Shown here: one piece after another, positions 33,446 to 41,745 of the stretch | Layout: every line of letters starts with the position of its first letter | Position numbering within the stretch: position 1 is the stretch's first letter | Assembly (NCBI RefSeq): GCF_031455195.1 | Contig: NZ_JAVDSH010000003.1 | Location: 186,001 to 250,000 of the forward strand | Origin: Arthrobacter nitroguajacolicus_D | Lineage (GTDB): Bacteria; Actinomycetota; Actinomycetes; Actinomycetales; Micrococcaceae | Length of the DNA stretch: 64,000 nucleotides | Reading direction: 5' to 3' | Notes under the pieces: generated by a model | The model's input: the letters and a program-made list of their open reading frames with translations, nothing else | The model's database searches: none | Told to the model about the DNA's origin: nothing | Position numbers and translations under genes: made by a program

Positions 33446-35134
33446 ATGTCTGAACAAAAGGTCTTGAGTGACCTCGAGATTGCCCACAACGCCACCATGC
33501 TGCCCATTGAGCAGATCGCCGAACGGGCAGGAATCGCGGTGGACGCCCTGGAGCTGTACGGACCCTACAAGGCCAAGATCAATCCAGCCAAGCTCCGGCT
33601 CCCCCAAGGCAAGAAACCAGGCAAAGTGGTCCTCGTATCAGCGATGTCACCCACCCCTGCGGGCGAAGGCAAATCAACCACCACCGTGGGGCTGGCCGAT
33701 TCCCTCGCCCGCGCAGGGAACAACGTGATGATCGCCTTGCGCGAGCCCTCCCTTGGTCCGATCCTGGGGATGAAAGGCGGAGCCACGGGAGGGGGCTACT
33801 CCCAAGTCCTGCCCATGGACGACATCAACCTGCATTTCACCGGAGATTTCCATGCCGTGACGTCTGCCAACAACGCCCTCATGGCATTGGTGGACAACCA
33901 CATCTTCCAAGGAAACGCCCTGGGCATCGACCCGCGCCGGATGACCTTCAAACGGGTGCTGGACATGAACGACCGCGCACTGAGGGAGGTGGTCATCGGA
34001 CTTGGCGGACCAACCCAGGGGGTACCCCGGCAAGACGGCTTCGACATCACCGTCGCCTCCGAAATCATGGCCGTGTTCTGCCTTTCCACGGATCTGGACG
34101 ACCTACGGAGCAGGCTCGGTCGGATCACTTTCGGCTACACCTTCGACCGGGCCCCGGTGACCGTCGCCGACCTCGGCGTCGAGGGAGCCCTCACCATGCT
34201 GCTCAAGGACGCGATCAAGCCGAACCTCGTCCAAACCATCGCAGGCACCCCCGCGCTGGTTCACGGCGGCCCGTTCGCCAACATAGCCCATGGCTGCAAT
34301 TCGTTGATTGCAACCCGCACGGCCATGGAGCTCGCCGACATCGTCGTCACCGAGGCGGGCTTCGGAGCAGACCTCGGCGCCGAAAAGTACATGGACATCA
34401 AGGCGCGCATCGCAGACGTGGCGCCCTCCGCCGTCGTAGTCGTTGCCACCATCCGCGCGCTGAAGATGCAGGGCGGGGTTCCCAAGGACCAGCTCGACCA
34501 GCCCAATGTCGAGGCCGTCGCGGCCGGCGTGGAGAACCTGAAGCGGCACGTCGGCAACGTGGCAAAGTTCGGCATCGCCCCCGTGGTCTCCATCAATAAG
34601 TTCGCCACCGACACCCCGGAAGAACTGGAATGGCTTCTGGCCTGGTGCGCAGCGGAGGGCGTGGACGCGGCAGTCGCCGATGTTTGGGGGCGCGGCGGCG
34701 GAGGAGACGGCGGGGATGAGCTCGCCACGAAGGTAGCCGCCGCACTGGCCCGGCCCTCGGACTTCCACCACTTGTACCCGTTGGAGCTCTCCGTGGAAGA
34801 AAAAATCCAGACCATCGTCCAGGAAATCTACGGGGCAGATGGTGTGGACTTCTCCGTACCGGCGCTCAAACGACTCGCCGAGATCGAGAAGAACGGCTGG
34901 TCGGGACTGCCCGTCTGCATGGCCAAGACGCAGTACTCCTTCACGGACGACGCCTCCAGGCTGGGCGCGCCCAAGGGTTTCAAAGTGCACGTACGTGATC
35001 TCATCCCCAAGACCGGGGCGGGATTCATTGTTGCCCTGACCGGTGCGGTGATGACCATGCCCGGCCTTCCCAAGGAACCGGCCGCCATGCGCATGGACGT
35101 CGACTCCGAGGGCAACCCCACGGGCCTCTTCTAG
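33446..35134 (+). CDS. fhs: Formate-tetrahydrofolate ligase
   Basis: Makes 10-formyl-tetrahydrofolate from formate, ATP and tetrahydrofolate. 562 residues, normal length. The ATP-binding motif TPAGEGKSTTTVGLAD lies near residue 70; EPSLGPILGMKGGATGGG and VTEAGFGADLGAEKY are also highly conserved, and the C-terminus has ALTGAVMTMPGLP. It starts with MSEQKVLSDLEIA. Convergent with ino1 across a strong stem-loop. Confidence 0.98.
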   Translation: MSEQKVLSDLEIAHNATMLPIEQIAERAGIAVDALELYGPYKAKINPAKLRLPQGKKPGKVVLVSAMSPTPAGEGKSTTTVGLADSLARAGNNVMIALREPSLGPILGMKGGATGGGYSQVLPMDDINLHFTGDFHAVTSANNALMALVDNHIFQGNALGIDPRRMTFKRVLDMNDRALREVVIGLGGPTQGVPRQDGFDITVASEIMAVFCLSTDLDDLRSRLGRITFGYTFDRAPVTVADLGVEGALTMLLKDAIKPNLVQTIAGTPALVHGGPFANIAHGCNSLIATRTAMELADIVVTEAGFGADLGAEKYMDIKARIADVAPSAVVVVATIRALKMQGGVPKDQLDQPNVEAVAAGVENLKRHVGNVAKFGIAPVVSINKFATDTPEELEWLLAWCAAEGVDAAVADVWGRGGGGDGGDELATKVAAALARPSDFHHLYPLELSVEEKIQTIVQEIYGADGVDFSVPALKRLAEIEKNGWSGLPVCMAKTQYSFTDDASRLGAPKGFKVHVRDLIPKTGAGFIVALTGAVMTMPGLPKEPAAMRMDVDSEGNPTGLF

Positions 35135-35166
35135 CCCGCCCCTACCCAGAATCCACCCGCCAAACG

Positions 35167-35218
35167 ACAAGCGCCCCCGCTACCAGGTGTGTTAAAACCA
35201 GGTTGCGGGGGCGCTTGT
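35167..35218. terminator. Bidirectional stem-loop between fhs and ino1
   Basis: A perfect 14-bp stem (ACAAGCGCCCCCGC / GCGGGGGCGCTTGT) with a 24-nt loop lies between two convergent genes, 32 nt after fhs and 16 nt after ino1. No long T-run. Confidence 0.8.
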
Positions 35219-35234
35219 TGCAGGCGTTCGGACT

Positions 35235-36320
35235 TTAGCGCTCGATGTCGCCGCGAATGAAGGCTTCCACCTTGTCGCGGGCGAGGTCGTCGTTGAACTG
35301 CTCCGGCGGGGACTTCATGAAGTAGCTGGAAGCGGAGAGCAGCGGACCGCCGATGCCGCGGTCCAGGCCGATCTTGGCGGCGCGGATGGCGTCGATGATC
35401 ACGCCGGCAGAGTTCGGGGAGTCCCATACTTCGAGCTTGTACTCGAGGGACACGGGGGCGTCACCGAAGTTGCGCCCCTCGAGGCGGACGAAGGCCCACT
35501 TGCGGTCATCGAGCCAGGCAACGTAGTCGGACGGTCCAATGTGGACGTCGTCGGCGTGCAGTTCAGCCTCCACGTTGGAGGTCACGGCCTGGGTCTTGGA
35601 GATCTTCTTGGACTCGAGGCGGTCGCGCTCAAGCATGTTCTTGAAGTCCATGTTGCCGCCGACGTTCAGCTGGTACGTGCGGTCCAGGGTGACGCCGCGG
35701 TCTTCGAACAGCTTGGCCATGACGCGGTGGGTGATGGTGGCGCCGATCTGGCTCTTGATGTCGTCACCAACAATCGGAACGCCGGCCTCGGTGAACTTGT
35801 CAGCCCACTCCTTGGTACCAGCGATGAACACGGGCAGGGCGTTGACGAATGCGACACCGGCGTCGATGGCGCACTGCGCATAGAACTTGGCGGCCTGTTC
35901 CGAACCCACGGGCAGGTAGCACACCATGACGTCGACCTTGGCTTCGCGGAGCGCTGCGACGATGTCCACTGACTCTTCGGGGGCTTCGACGATGGTCTCG
36001 CGGTAGTACTTGCCCAAGCCGTCCAGGGTGTGGCCGCGTTGAACGGTGACACCGGTGGCGGGGACGTCGGCGATCTTGATGGTGTTGTTTTCGCTGGCGC
36101 CGATCGCGTCGGCCAGGTCCAGTCCAACCTTCTTGCTATCGACATCGAAAGCCGCGACGAACTGGACGTCATTGACGTGGTACTGACCGAACTCAACGTG
36201 CATCAGACCCGGGATCGTGGCCTTCGGGTCAGCGTCGCGGTAGTACTGGACACCTTGGACCAGCGATGCAGCGCAGTTTCCTACACCAACAATGGCAACA
36301 CGAATCGGATGTGAAGACAC
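35235..36320 (-). CDS. ino1: Inositol-3-phosphate synthase
   Basis: Converts glucose 6-phosphate to 1L-myo-inositol 1(3)-phosphate with NAD+, feeding mycothiol and phosphatidylinositol. 361 residues, as for actinobacterial Ino1. NAD motif VAIVGVGNCAASLVQGV at the start; VNALPVFIAGT, GDDIKSQIGATITHR and LNVGGNMDFKNM are conserved. GTG at 36320 (SSHPIRVAIVG) follows AAAGGAG and was chosen over longer in-frame starts. Together with mshA it makes this a mycothiol supply region. Confidence 0.96.
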   Translation of the reverse strand: MSSHPIRVAIVGVGNCAASLVQGVQYYRDADPKATIPGLMHVEFGQYHVNDVQFVAAFDVDSKKVGLDLADAIGASENNTIKIADVPATGVTVQRGHTLDGLGKYYRETIVEAPEESVDIVAALREAKVDVMVCYLPVGSEQAAKFYAQCAIDAGVAFVNALPVFIAGTKEWADKFTEAGVPIVGDDIKSQIGATITHRVMAKLFEDRGVTLDRTYQLNVGGNMDFKNMLERDRLESKKISKTQAVTSNVEAELHADDVHIGPSDYVAWLDDRKWAFVRLEGRNFGDAPVSLEYKLEVWDSPNSAGVIIDAIRAAKIGLDRGIGGPLLSASSYFMKSPPEQFNDDLARDKVEAFIRGDIER

Positions 36321-36428
36321 GGAACTCCTTTGAGAAATAACCTCAGGTGCCAGGCGGGTCCCTGAGTATGTCCAGGGCGCGGCTGATTGGCACGGCGCCA
36401 TTCGGCGCACACTTGCATTCTAACCAAC

Positions 36429-36468
36429 ACAGCAGGGACCGGTTTTGTTCCTTACCGGCCCCTGCTGT
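36429..36468 (-). terminator. Stem-loop after the aldo/keto reductase gene
   Basis: A 15-bp inverted repeat (ACAGCAGGGACCGGT / ACCGGCCCCTGCTGT, one G-U pair) with a 10-nt loop starts 20 nt past the stop. Only a weak TTGGTT follows on the minus strand. Confidence 0.7.
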
Positions 36469-36487
36469 TTGTGTCAGTTACTGCTGG

Positions 36488-37525
36488 CTACTTCTGCGCC
36501 CAAAGGTTGATGTCGGATTCCACCGCGAATTCGTCGATCGCAGTCAGCTCATCCTGGGTGAACGCCAGGTTGTTGATGGCACTGAGCGTGTCCTCGAGCT
36601 GCGCAACGCTGGAGGCCCCGACCAGGGCCGACGTTACGGGCGAGCCCTTGGGCTGGTCGCGCAGGATCCAGGCAATGGCCATTTGGGCCAGGGATTGCCC
36701 ACGTCCTTCGGCTATCGCCTTTAGCCCGCGCACACGGTCCAGTTTCTCTTCCGTCAGCGCCGATTCTGAAAGGAACCTTTCCTTGGCGGCACGGGAATCC
36801 GCCGGGACACCGTTGAGGTATCGGTCGGTCAGCATCCCCTGGGCAAGCGGCGAGAACGCGATGGAACCGGCCCCCACTTCGTCCAATGCCTCGTAAAGGT
36901 TGGGTGAGCCGTTCTCGGTCCAGCGGTTGAGCATGGAGTAGCTGGGCTGGTGGATGAGCAGCGGCGTGCCGAGTTCTTTTAGGATCCGGGCGGCTTCGAG
37001 CGTCTGCTCCGGAGTGTAGGAGGAGATGCCGGCGTAGAGGGCCTTGCCGGAGCGGACTGCGTAGTCCAGCGCGCCCATGGTCTCTTCCAGTGGCGTCTCA
37101 GGATCGGGACGGTGGCTGTAGAAGATGTCGACGTAGTCCAGGCCCATCCGCTCCAGCGACTGGTCGAGGCTGGCGATCAGGTTCTTGCGGGAGCCCCATT
37201 CACCATAGGGGCCGGGCCACATGTAGTAACCGGCCTTGGTGGAGATGATGAGTTCGTCCCGATACGGCTTGAAGTCGTCCTTCAGGTGGCGCCCGAAGTT
37301 CGTCTCGGCGGATCCGTCCGGTGGTCCGTAGTTGTTGGCGAGGTCAAAGTGGGTGACCCCAAGGTCGAACGCACGGCGCAGGATGGCGCGCTGTTCGTCG
37401 AACCGCTTGTCGTCGCCGAAGTTGTGCCAGAGGCCCAACGAGATGGCGGGAAGCTTTAGTCCACTGCGTCCGACGCGGCGGTAGGGCATGGTTTCGTAGC
37501 GGTTCTCCGCAGCCGAATAAGTCAT
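36488..37525 (-). CDS. Aldo/keto reductase (YghZ/L-glyceraldehyde 3-phosphate reductase type)
   Basis: 345 residues. It has the YghZ-like start NRYETMPYRRVGRSGLKLP. The catalytic tetrad is visible: Asp and Tyr in FDLANNYGPP, Lys in IISTKAGYYMWPGPYGEWGS and His in YSHRPDPETP. NADPH-dependent reduction of aldehydes such as L-glyceraldehyde 3-phosphate or methylglyoxal is the known family activity. ATG at 37525 (MTYSAAENRY) is preferred over 37534 and 37549, which have no better site and lengthen the protein. Confidence 0.93.
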   Translation of the reverse strand: MTYSAAENRYETMPYRRVGRSGLKLPAISLGLWHNFGDDKRFDEQRAILRRAFDLGVTHFDLANNYGPPDGSAETNFGRHLKDDFKPYRDELIISTKAGYYMWPGPYGEWGSRKNLIASLDQSLERMGLDYVDIFYSHRPDPETPLEETMGALDYAVRSGKALYAGISSYTPEQTLEAARILKELGTPLLIHQPSYSMLNRWTENGSPNLYEALDEVGAGSIAFSPLAQGMLTDRYLNGVPADSRAAKERFLSESALTEEKLDRVRGLKAIAEGRGQSLAQMAIAWILRDQPKGSPVTSALVGASSVAQLEDTLSAINNLAFTQDELTAIDEFAVESDINLWAQK

Positions 37526-37551
37526 ACGTTCCATCCTGCCACTGCACAATC

Positions 37552-37594
37552 CGAGGGTGACGGCGCGTCCGCTATGTGGGCGCCGTCACCCTCG
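37552..37594 (-). terminator. Stem-loop after treZ
   Basis: A perfect 15-bp stem (CGAGGGTGACGGCGC / GCGCCGTCACCCTCG) with a 13-nt loop, 7 nt past the treZ stop. It also separates treZ from the aldo/keto reductase start at 37525. No T-run. Confidence 0.75.
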
Positions 37595-37601
37595 AATCAG
37601 G

Positions 37602-39377
37602 TCAGTTGACGCGCACGACGACGGCGCTACCGCCGGGGAGCGTCAATGTTCCCTCGTCCAGGACTGCTTCGTGGTCGGTAGCCAGCAGCATGGAGCCGTC
37701 CAAAGGTGTCGCGAGTGCTTCCTCGCCGAAGTTGCACACGACCCGCACATCGCCGCGGGAGAACTGCAGCCAGTGTTCCTCGTCGTCGAACTCAACGGAC
37801 GTCTCGCCAAAACCGCCATCCACCAGCTCCGGCGTGTTATGGCGCAGCTGTGCCAGATCCCGGTACAGCTGGAGCAGGCGGGCGTGGTCCCCCTCTGCGG
37901 CTTCCTCCCAGTTGAGCTTCGAACGCTGGAACGTTTCGGGGTCCTGGGGGTCGGGAACCACCGCCGGGTCCCATCCCATGCGTTCAAACTCCTTGATCCG
38001 TCCCTCGGCGGTGGCTTTGCCAAGCTCAGGTTCCGGATGCGAGGTGAAGAACTGCCACGGCGTGGAGGCGCCATACTCCTCCCCCATGAACAGCATGGGA
38101 GTAAAGGGGGACGTCATGGTCAGCACTGCGCCGATGGCCAGTTTCCCGAAAGACAGCGAGGCGGTGAGCCGGTCGCCGATTGCCCGGTTACCGATTTGGT
38201 CGTGGTTCTGCAGGCAGACCACCAGCGCTGACGGGTGCGCCTGGTCGTGCCGGATAGGCCGGCCGTGGTGCCGCCCGCGGAAGCTGGAGTAGCTTCCATC
38301 GTGCAGGAAACCATGCTCCAGGACCTTGGCCAGTACAGCGAGGGAATCGAAATCCGAGTAGTAGCCGGTGGTCTCGCCGCTGAGGTTGACGTGGACCGCG
38401 TGGTGGAAGTCGTCGCTCCATTGGCCTTTCAGGCCGTACCCGTTGTCCTGGCGGGGGTAGATGAGGCGGGGGTTGTTCAGGTCCGATTCCGCGATCAAGG
38501 TTTTGACAATGCCCGTCTCGGCCTCGATCCGGTCCGCCAAGGCCCCAAATTCCTCCAGGATGTGGACGGCCCGTTCGTCGCGCAGGGCATGAACGGCATC
38601 GAGGCGGAGCCCATCCACGTGGTAATCGCGGAGCCACATTTCTGCATTTTCCAGGATGTAGCGGCGTACATCGTCCGAGCCCGGGCCGTCCAGGTTCACG
38701 GAGTCACCCCAGGTATTGCCCTCCCCCGATTTCAGGTACGGGCCATACTTGGGCAAATAGTTGCCACTGGGTCCGAGGTGGTTGTAGACGACGTCCTGGA
38801 TGACGCCCAGGCCTGCCGCATGGGCAGCGTCCACAAACCGTTGGTAAGCGGCGGGTCCACCGTACGGCTCGTGGACGGCGTACCAGAGGACGCCGTCATA
38901 ACCCCAGTTGTGGACGCCGTTGAAGCCGTTGACAGGCAGCAACTCGATGAAATCGACGCCGAGGTCAACCAGGTAGTCCAGTTTCCCCACGGCAGCATCC
39001 AGCGTTCCTTCCGGGGTGAAGGTGCCCAGGTGCAGCTCGTAAATGACCGAGCCCTTCAGGGCACGTCCCTTCCAGCCGGCGTCCTGCCATTGGTGGGCAG
39101 CGGGATCGAAGATCGCGGACAGGCCGTGGACGCCATCAGGTTGCCTCCGGGAACGGGGGTCCGGGAATGGCCCTTCTCCGTCGACGAGGTAACCGTAGGA
39201 CACGCCGTCCGCTCCCTGTGCCACCGCGTCAGCCGGCGCGCGCCACCAACCGGAAGCGGCGCCGTCGTGCTGTTGTTCCATGTCGTACTCTTGACCGCCG
39301 GCGACCAGCCGCACCGAACCAGCGTTCGGTGCCCAGACGTCATAACGGTCTTTTCCAGCAGCGTGCTCCAGCATCAT
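37602..39377 (-). CDS. treZ: Malto-oligosyltrehalose trehalohydrolase
   Basis: Releases trehalose from maltooligosyl trehalose. 591 residues, GH13. The N-terminal beta domain is DRYDVWAPNAGSVRLV. The catalytic residues lie in the usual strands: nucleophile Asp in VDGLRLDAVHAL, acid Glu in LIAESDLNNPRL and third Asp in QNHDQIGNRA. It is last in the order glgX-treY-treZ, 55 nt after treY. Two consecutive ATGs (39377, 39374) follow AAGGGAG; the second has the more usual spacing. Confidence 0.96.
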   Translation of the reverse strand: MMLEHAAGKDRYDVWAPNAGSVRLVAGGQEYDMEQQHDGAASGWWRAPADAVAQGADGVSYGYLVDGEGPFPDPRSRRQPDGVHGLSAIFDPAAHQWQDAGWKGRALKGSVIYELHLGTFTPEGTLDAAVGKLDYLVDLGVDFIELLPVNGFNGVHNWGYDGVLWYAVHEPYGGPAAYQRFVDAAHAAGLGVIQDVVYNHLGPSGNYLPKYGPYLKSGEGNTWGDSVNLDGPGSDDVRRYILENAEMWLRDYHVDGLRLDAVHALRDERAVHILEEFGALADRIEAETGIVKTLIAESDLNNPRLIYPRQDNGYGLKGQWSDDFHHAVHVNLSGETTGYYSDFDSLAVLAKVLEHGFLHDGSYSSFRGRHHGRPIRHDQAHPSALVVCLQNHDQIGNRAIGDRLTASLSFGKLAIGAVLTMTSPFTPMLFMGEEYGASTPWQFFTSHPEPELGKATAEGRIKEFERMGWDPAVVPDPQDPETFQRSKLNWEEAAEGDHARLLQLYRDLAQLRHNTPELVDGGFGETSVEFDDEEHWLQFSRGDVRVVCNFGEEALATPLDGSMLLATDHEAVLDEGTLTLPGGSAVVVRVN

Positions 39378-39432
39378 GCTCCCTTTAAGTGTTCAAGCGT
39401 GCATTGCAGTGACGACGTTGGTCGTTCAGGAA

Positions 39433-41745
39433 TCAGGTGGCAGGTACCAGCAGGGCCACTGGATAGCGCTCCAGGAGCCGGGCAACAGGGACGGCCCCGG
39501 CGCTGTAGGACGCACCCGTCAGTTGGTCGGTGCTGTCCACCGTGAGGTCGATGACAGTGTCCCGCCACCCTCCGTCCCGTTCGAGCCGCCTGGGCAGCCG
39601 GGTGGCTACCGTGAGGGCTCCCCGCTTTTCCGCTCCCCTGTCGAAGGCCACCACATGGCCTGCCGCCGAACCCCGCGCTGCCACCGGCAGGTAGCCTGCG
39701 AACAGCTCCGGCCGATCGCGGCGCAGCCTCAGGGCGCGGGACAGCACCAACAGCTTGGCCGATTCATCCGTGAACTCCGGCTTGGCACCGCCATCCAGCT
39801 CCGCGAGTGCCGCGATACGGGCTTGGAAGTCCACCGGCCGCCTGTTGTCCGGATCCGTCAGCGAGCCATCCCTGAACTCCGTGCCCTGGTATACGTCCGG
39901 GACGCCGGGCATGGTCAGTTGGATAAGCTTCGCTGACAGCGAGTTCGACGTCCCGAAGGGTTCAAGCTCGGCCACGAAGTTGTTGAGTGCAGCCGCGACT
40001 TCGGGGACGTCAAAGGCGGCGTCGACGGCGGTAGCCAGGTGCCGTTCGAACTCGGCGTTGGGGTCTGTCCAGTTAGTCGAGTTTCCTGCTTCCCGCGCCG
40101 CTTTAAGGGCGTAGGACTGCAGGCGTCCACGATCGGCCGGCCAGGCCCCGATGACTGACTGCCAGATCAAGGCTGCTAGGGGGCCGTCCGGAATCGGGGC
40201 GAGTTGCTGAACCGTTCCCAAGAACAACTCCCACTCCGGAACAGCCTCCGAAATGACCGAAATCCGGGCGCGGGCATCCTCGCTCCGTTTGGTGTCGTGG
40301 GTGCTGAGGGTGGTCATCGACAATGGCAGGAGCTGTTGACGACGTGCCATGCGCTCGTGGAAAACCCCCGCGGGGATCGAGAACTCGGTGGGGTCAGCTC
40401 CCACTTCCGTGAGCGTCCCCAGCCGCGTGTAGCGGAAGAACGCGGTGTCCTCCACGCCCTTGGCCATGACCATGCCAGATGTTTGCTGGAAACGCCGGGC
40501 CAGGGGGTTGGACTCGTCCAGGAGCAGTGGCTCCAGGCGACGGAGCACGGTGTCCAGGTCCGGGCGATGCCGGGCCGCTTCCTCCACGGCCTCGCTCAGG
40601 GTCTTCGCACCGTAGGGCAGGTAGGTCCTGTAGATGGGGAAGCAGCAAATGACCTCAGCCAGGGCATCGGCGACTTTCCCGTGGGGTAGTTCCAGCGATT
40701 CAGGAACCAAACGCGCCAGCCGCAATATCTCGGAGCGCAGGATCCCATCGGCGATGCGTCGCTTTGTCCCACGGATCATGGCGTGGTAGTCAGCGGGCGC
40801 GTCCGTTCCTCGGAGGCGGGCGTCGAGGGAGTTCAGGTACTCCTCGGCTGAGGGGTCCACGAACAAGCGGTCCACATCGGCTAGTGCGTCATAGCCGGTG
40901 GTGCCTTCACAGTCGAAGGTCTCCGGAAGCTGTTCGCCCGGTTCAAGGATTTTTTCCACCAGCAGGTATGCCCCGCCGGTGGCCTCCCGAAGCCTGGCCA
41001 GGTAGCCTTCCGGATCGGCCAGGCCGTCGGGGTGGTCGATCCTGAGTCCATCAACCAGGCCTTCACGGAACCAGCGGACAACTTCTTCGTGCGCTTCGTC
41101 GAAAACCCAAGGGATTTCCACGCGCACACCAGCCAATGTGTTTACCGCGAAGAAGCGCCGGTAGTTCAGCTCGGCATCGGCACGCCGCCAACCAACCAGC
41201 TCATAGTGCTGCCGGGCGTGCACATCCTTCGGGTTGTCCCCGTCGGCGTAGGTACCTTCAGCCAGCGGAAAGGCGTGGTCGTAGTAGCGCAGTTCGCCGT
41301 CAACGACCTTGAGTTCGTTGAGGTCATCATCGCTGCCCAGGACTGGGACACGGATCTTGCCACCGCCAAAGTCCCAGTCGACGTCGAAGGCTTCGGCGTA
41401 CTTGGAACCGCGGCCATCCTTCAGGAGCTGCCACCACCAGGAGTTCTGCTTGGGTGAAGCTACTCCCATATGGTTTGGCACGATGTCTGCCAAGATGCCG
41501 AGGCCCTGTTCGCGGGCCGACCGGGCAAGGGCCTCAAGGCCTTCAGGTCCGCCGCGCGAGGGGTCCACGGTGGACGGATCGGTGACATCGTAGCCGTGGT
41601 CGGACCCTTGTTCGGCCGTCAGGATCGGTGACACGTAGACCCAGTCGACTCCCAAGGAGCGCAGATAACCGGTCAGCCCGGCAGCATCCTGGAGGGTGAA
41701 GCCCGGACGGATCTGCAGCCGATACGTCGAAATGGGAGTCTTCAC
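39433..41745 (-). CDS. treY: Maltooligosyl trehalose synthase
   Basis: Converts the reducing end of maltodextrins to a trehalose unit. 770 residues, GH13. It starts PISTYRLQIRPGFTLQDAAG with GVDWVYVSPIL. ILADIVPNHMGVAS is the first conserved region, the nucleophile lies in VDGLRIDHPDGLADP and the acid in LLVEKILEPGEQLP. The large insert domain with FPIYRTYLPYG is typical. The ATG overlaps the glgX stop by 4 nt, so the debranching and synthase steps are coupled. Confidence 0.97.
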   Translation of the reverse strand: MKTPISTYRLQIRPGFTLQDAAGLTGYLRSLGVDWVYVSPILTAEQGSDHGYDVTDPSTVDPSRGGPEGLEALARSAREQGLGILADIVPNHMGVASPKQNSWWWQLLKDGRGSKYAEAFDVDWDFGGGKIRVPVLGSDDDLNELKVVDGELRYYDHAFPLAEGTYADGDNPKDVHARQHYELVGWRRADAELNYRRFFAVNTLAGVRVEIPWVFDEAHEEVVRWFREGLVDGLRIDHPDGLADPEGYLARLREATGGAYLLVEKILEPGEQLPETFDCEGTTGYDALADVDRLFVDPSAEEYLNSLDARLRGTDAPADYHAMIRGTKRRIADGILRSEILRLARLVPESLELPHGKVADALAEVICCFPIYRTYLPYGAKTLSEAVEEAARHRPDLDTVLRRLEPLLLDESNPLARRFQQTSGMVMAKGVEDTAFFRYTRLGTLTEVGADPTEFSIPAGVFHERMARRQQLLPLSMTTLSTHDTKRSEDARARISVISEAVPEWELFLGTVQQLAPIPDGPLAALIWQSVIGAWPADRGRLQSYALKAAREAGNSTNWTDPNAEFERHLATAVDAAFDVPEVAAALNNFVAELEPFGTSNSLSAKLIQLTMPGVPDVYQGTEFRDGSLTDPDNRRPVDFQARIAALAELDGGAKPEFTDESAKLLVLSRALRLRRDRPELFAGYLPVAARGSAAGHVVAFDRGAEKRGALTVATRLPRRLERDGGWRDTVIDLTVDSTDQLTGASYSAGAVPVARLLERYPVALLVPAT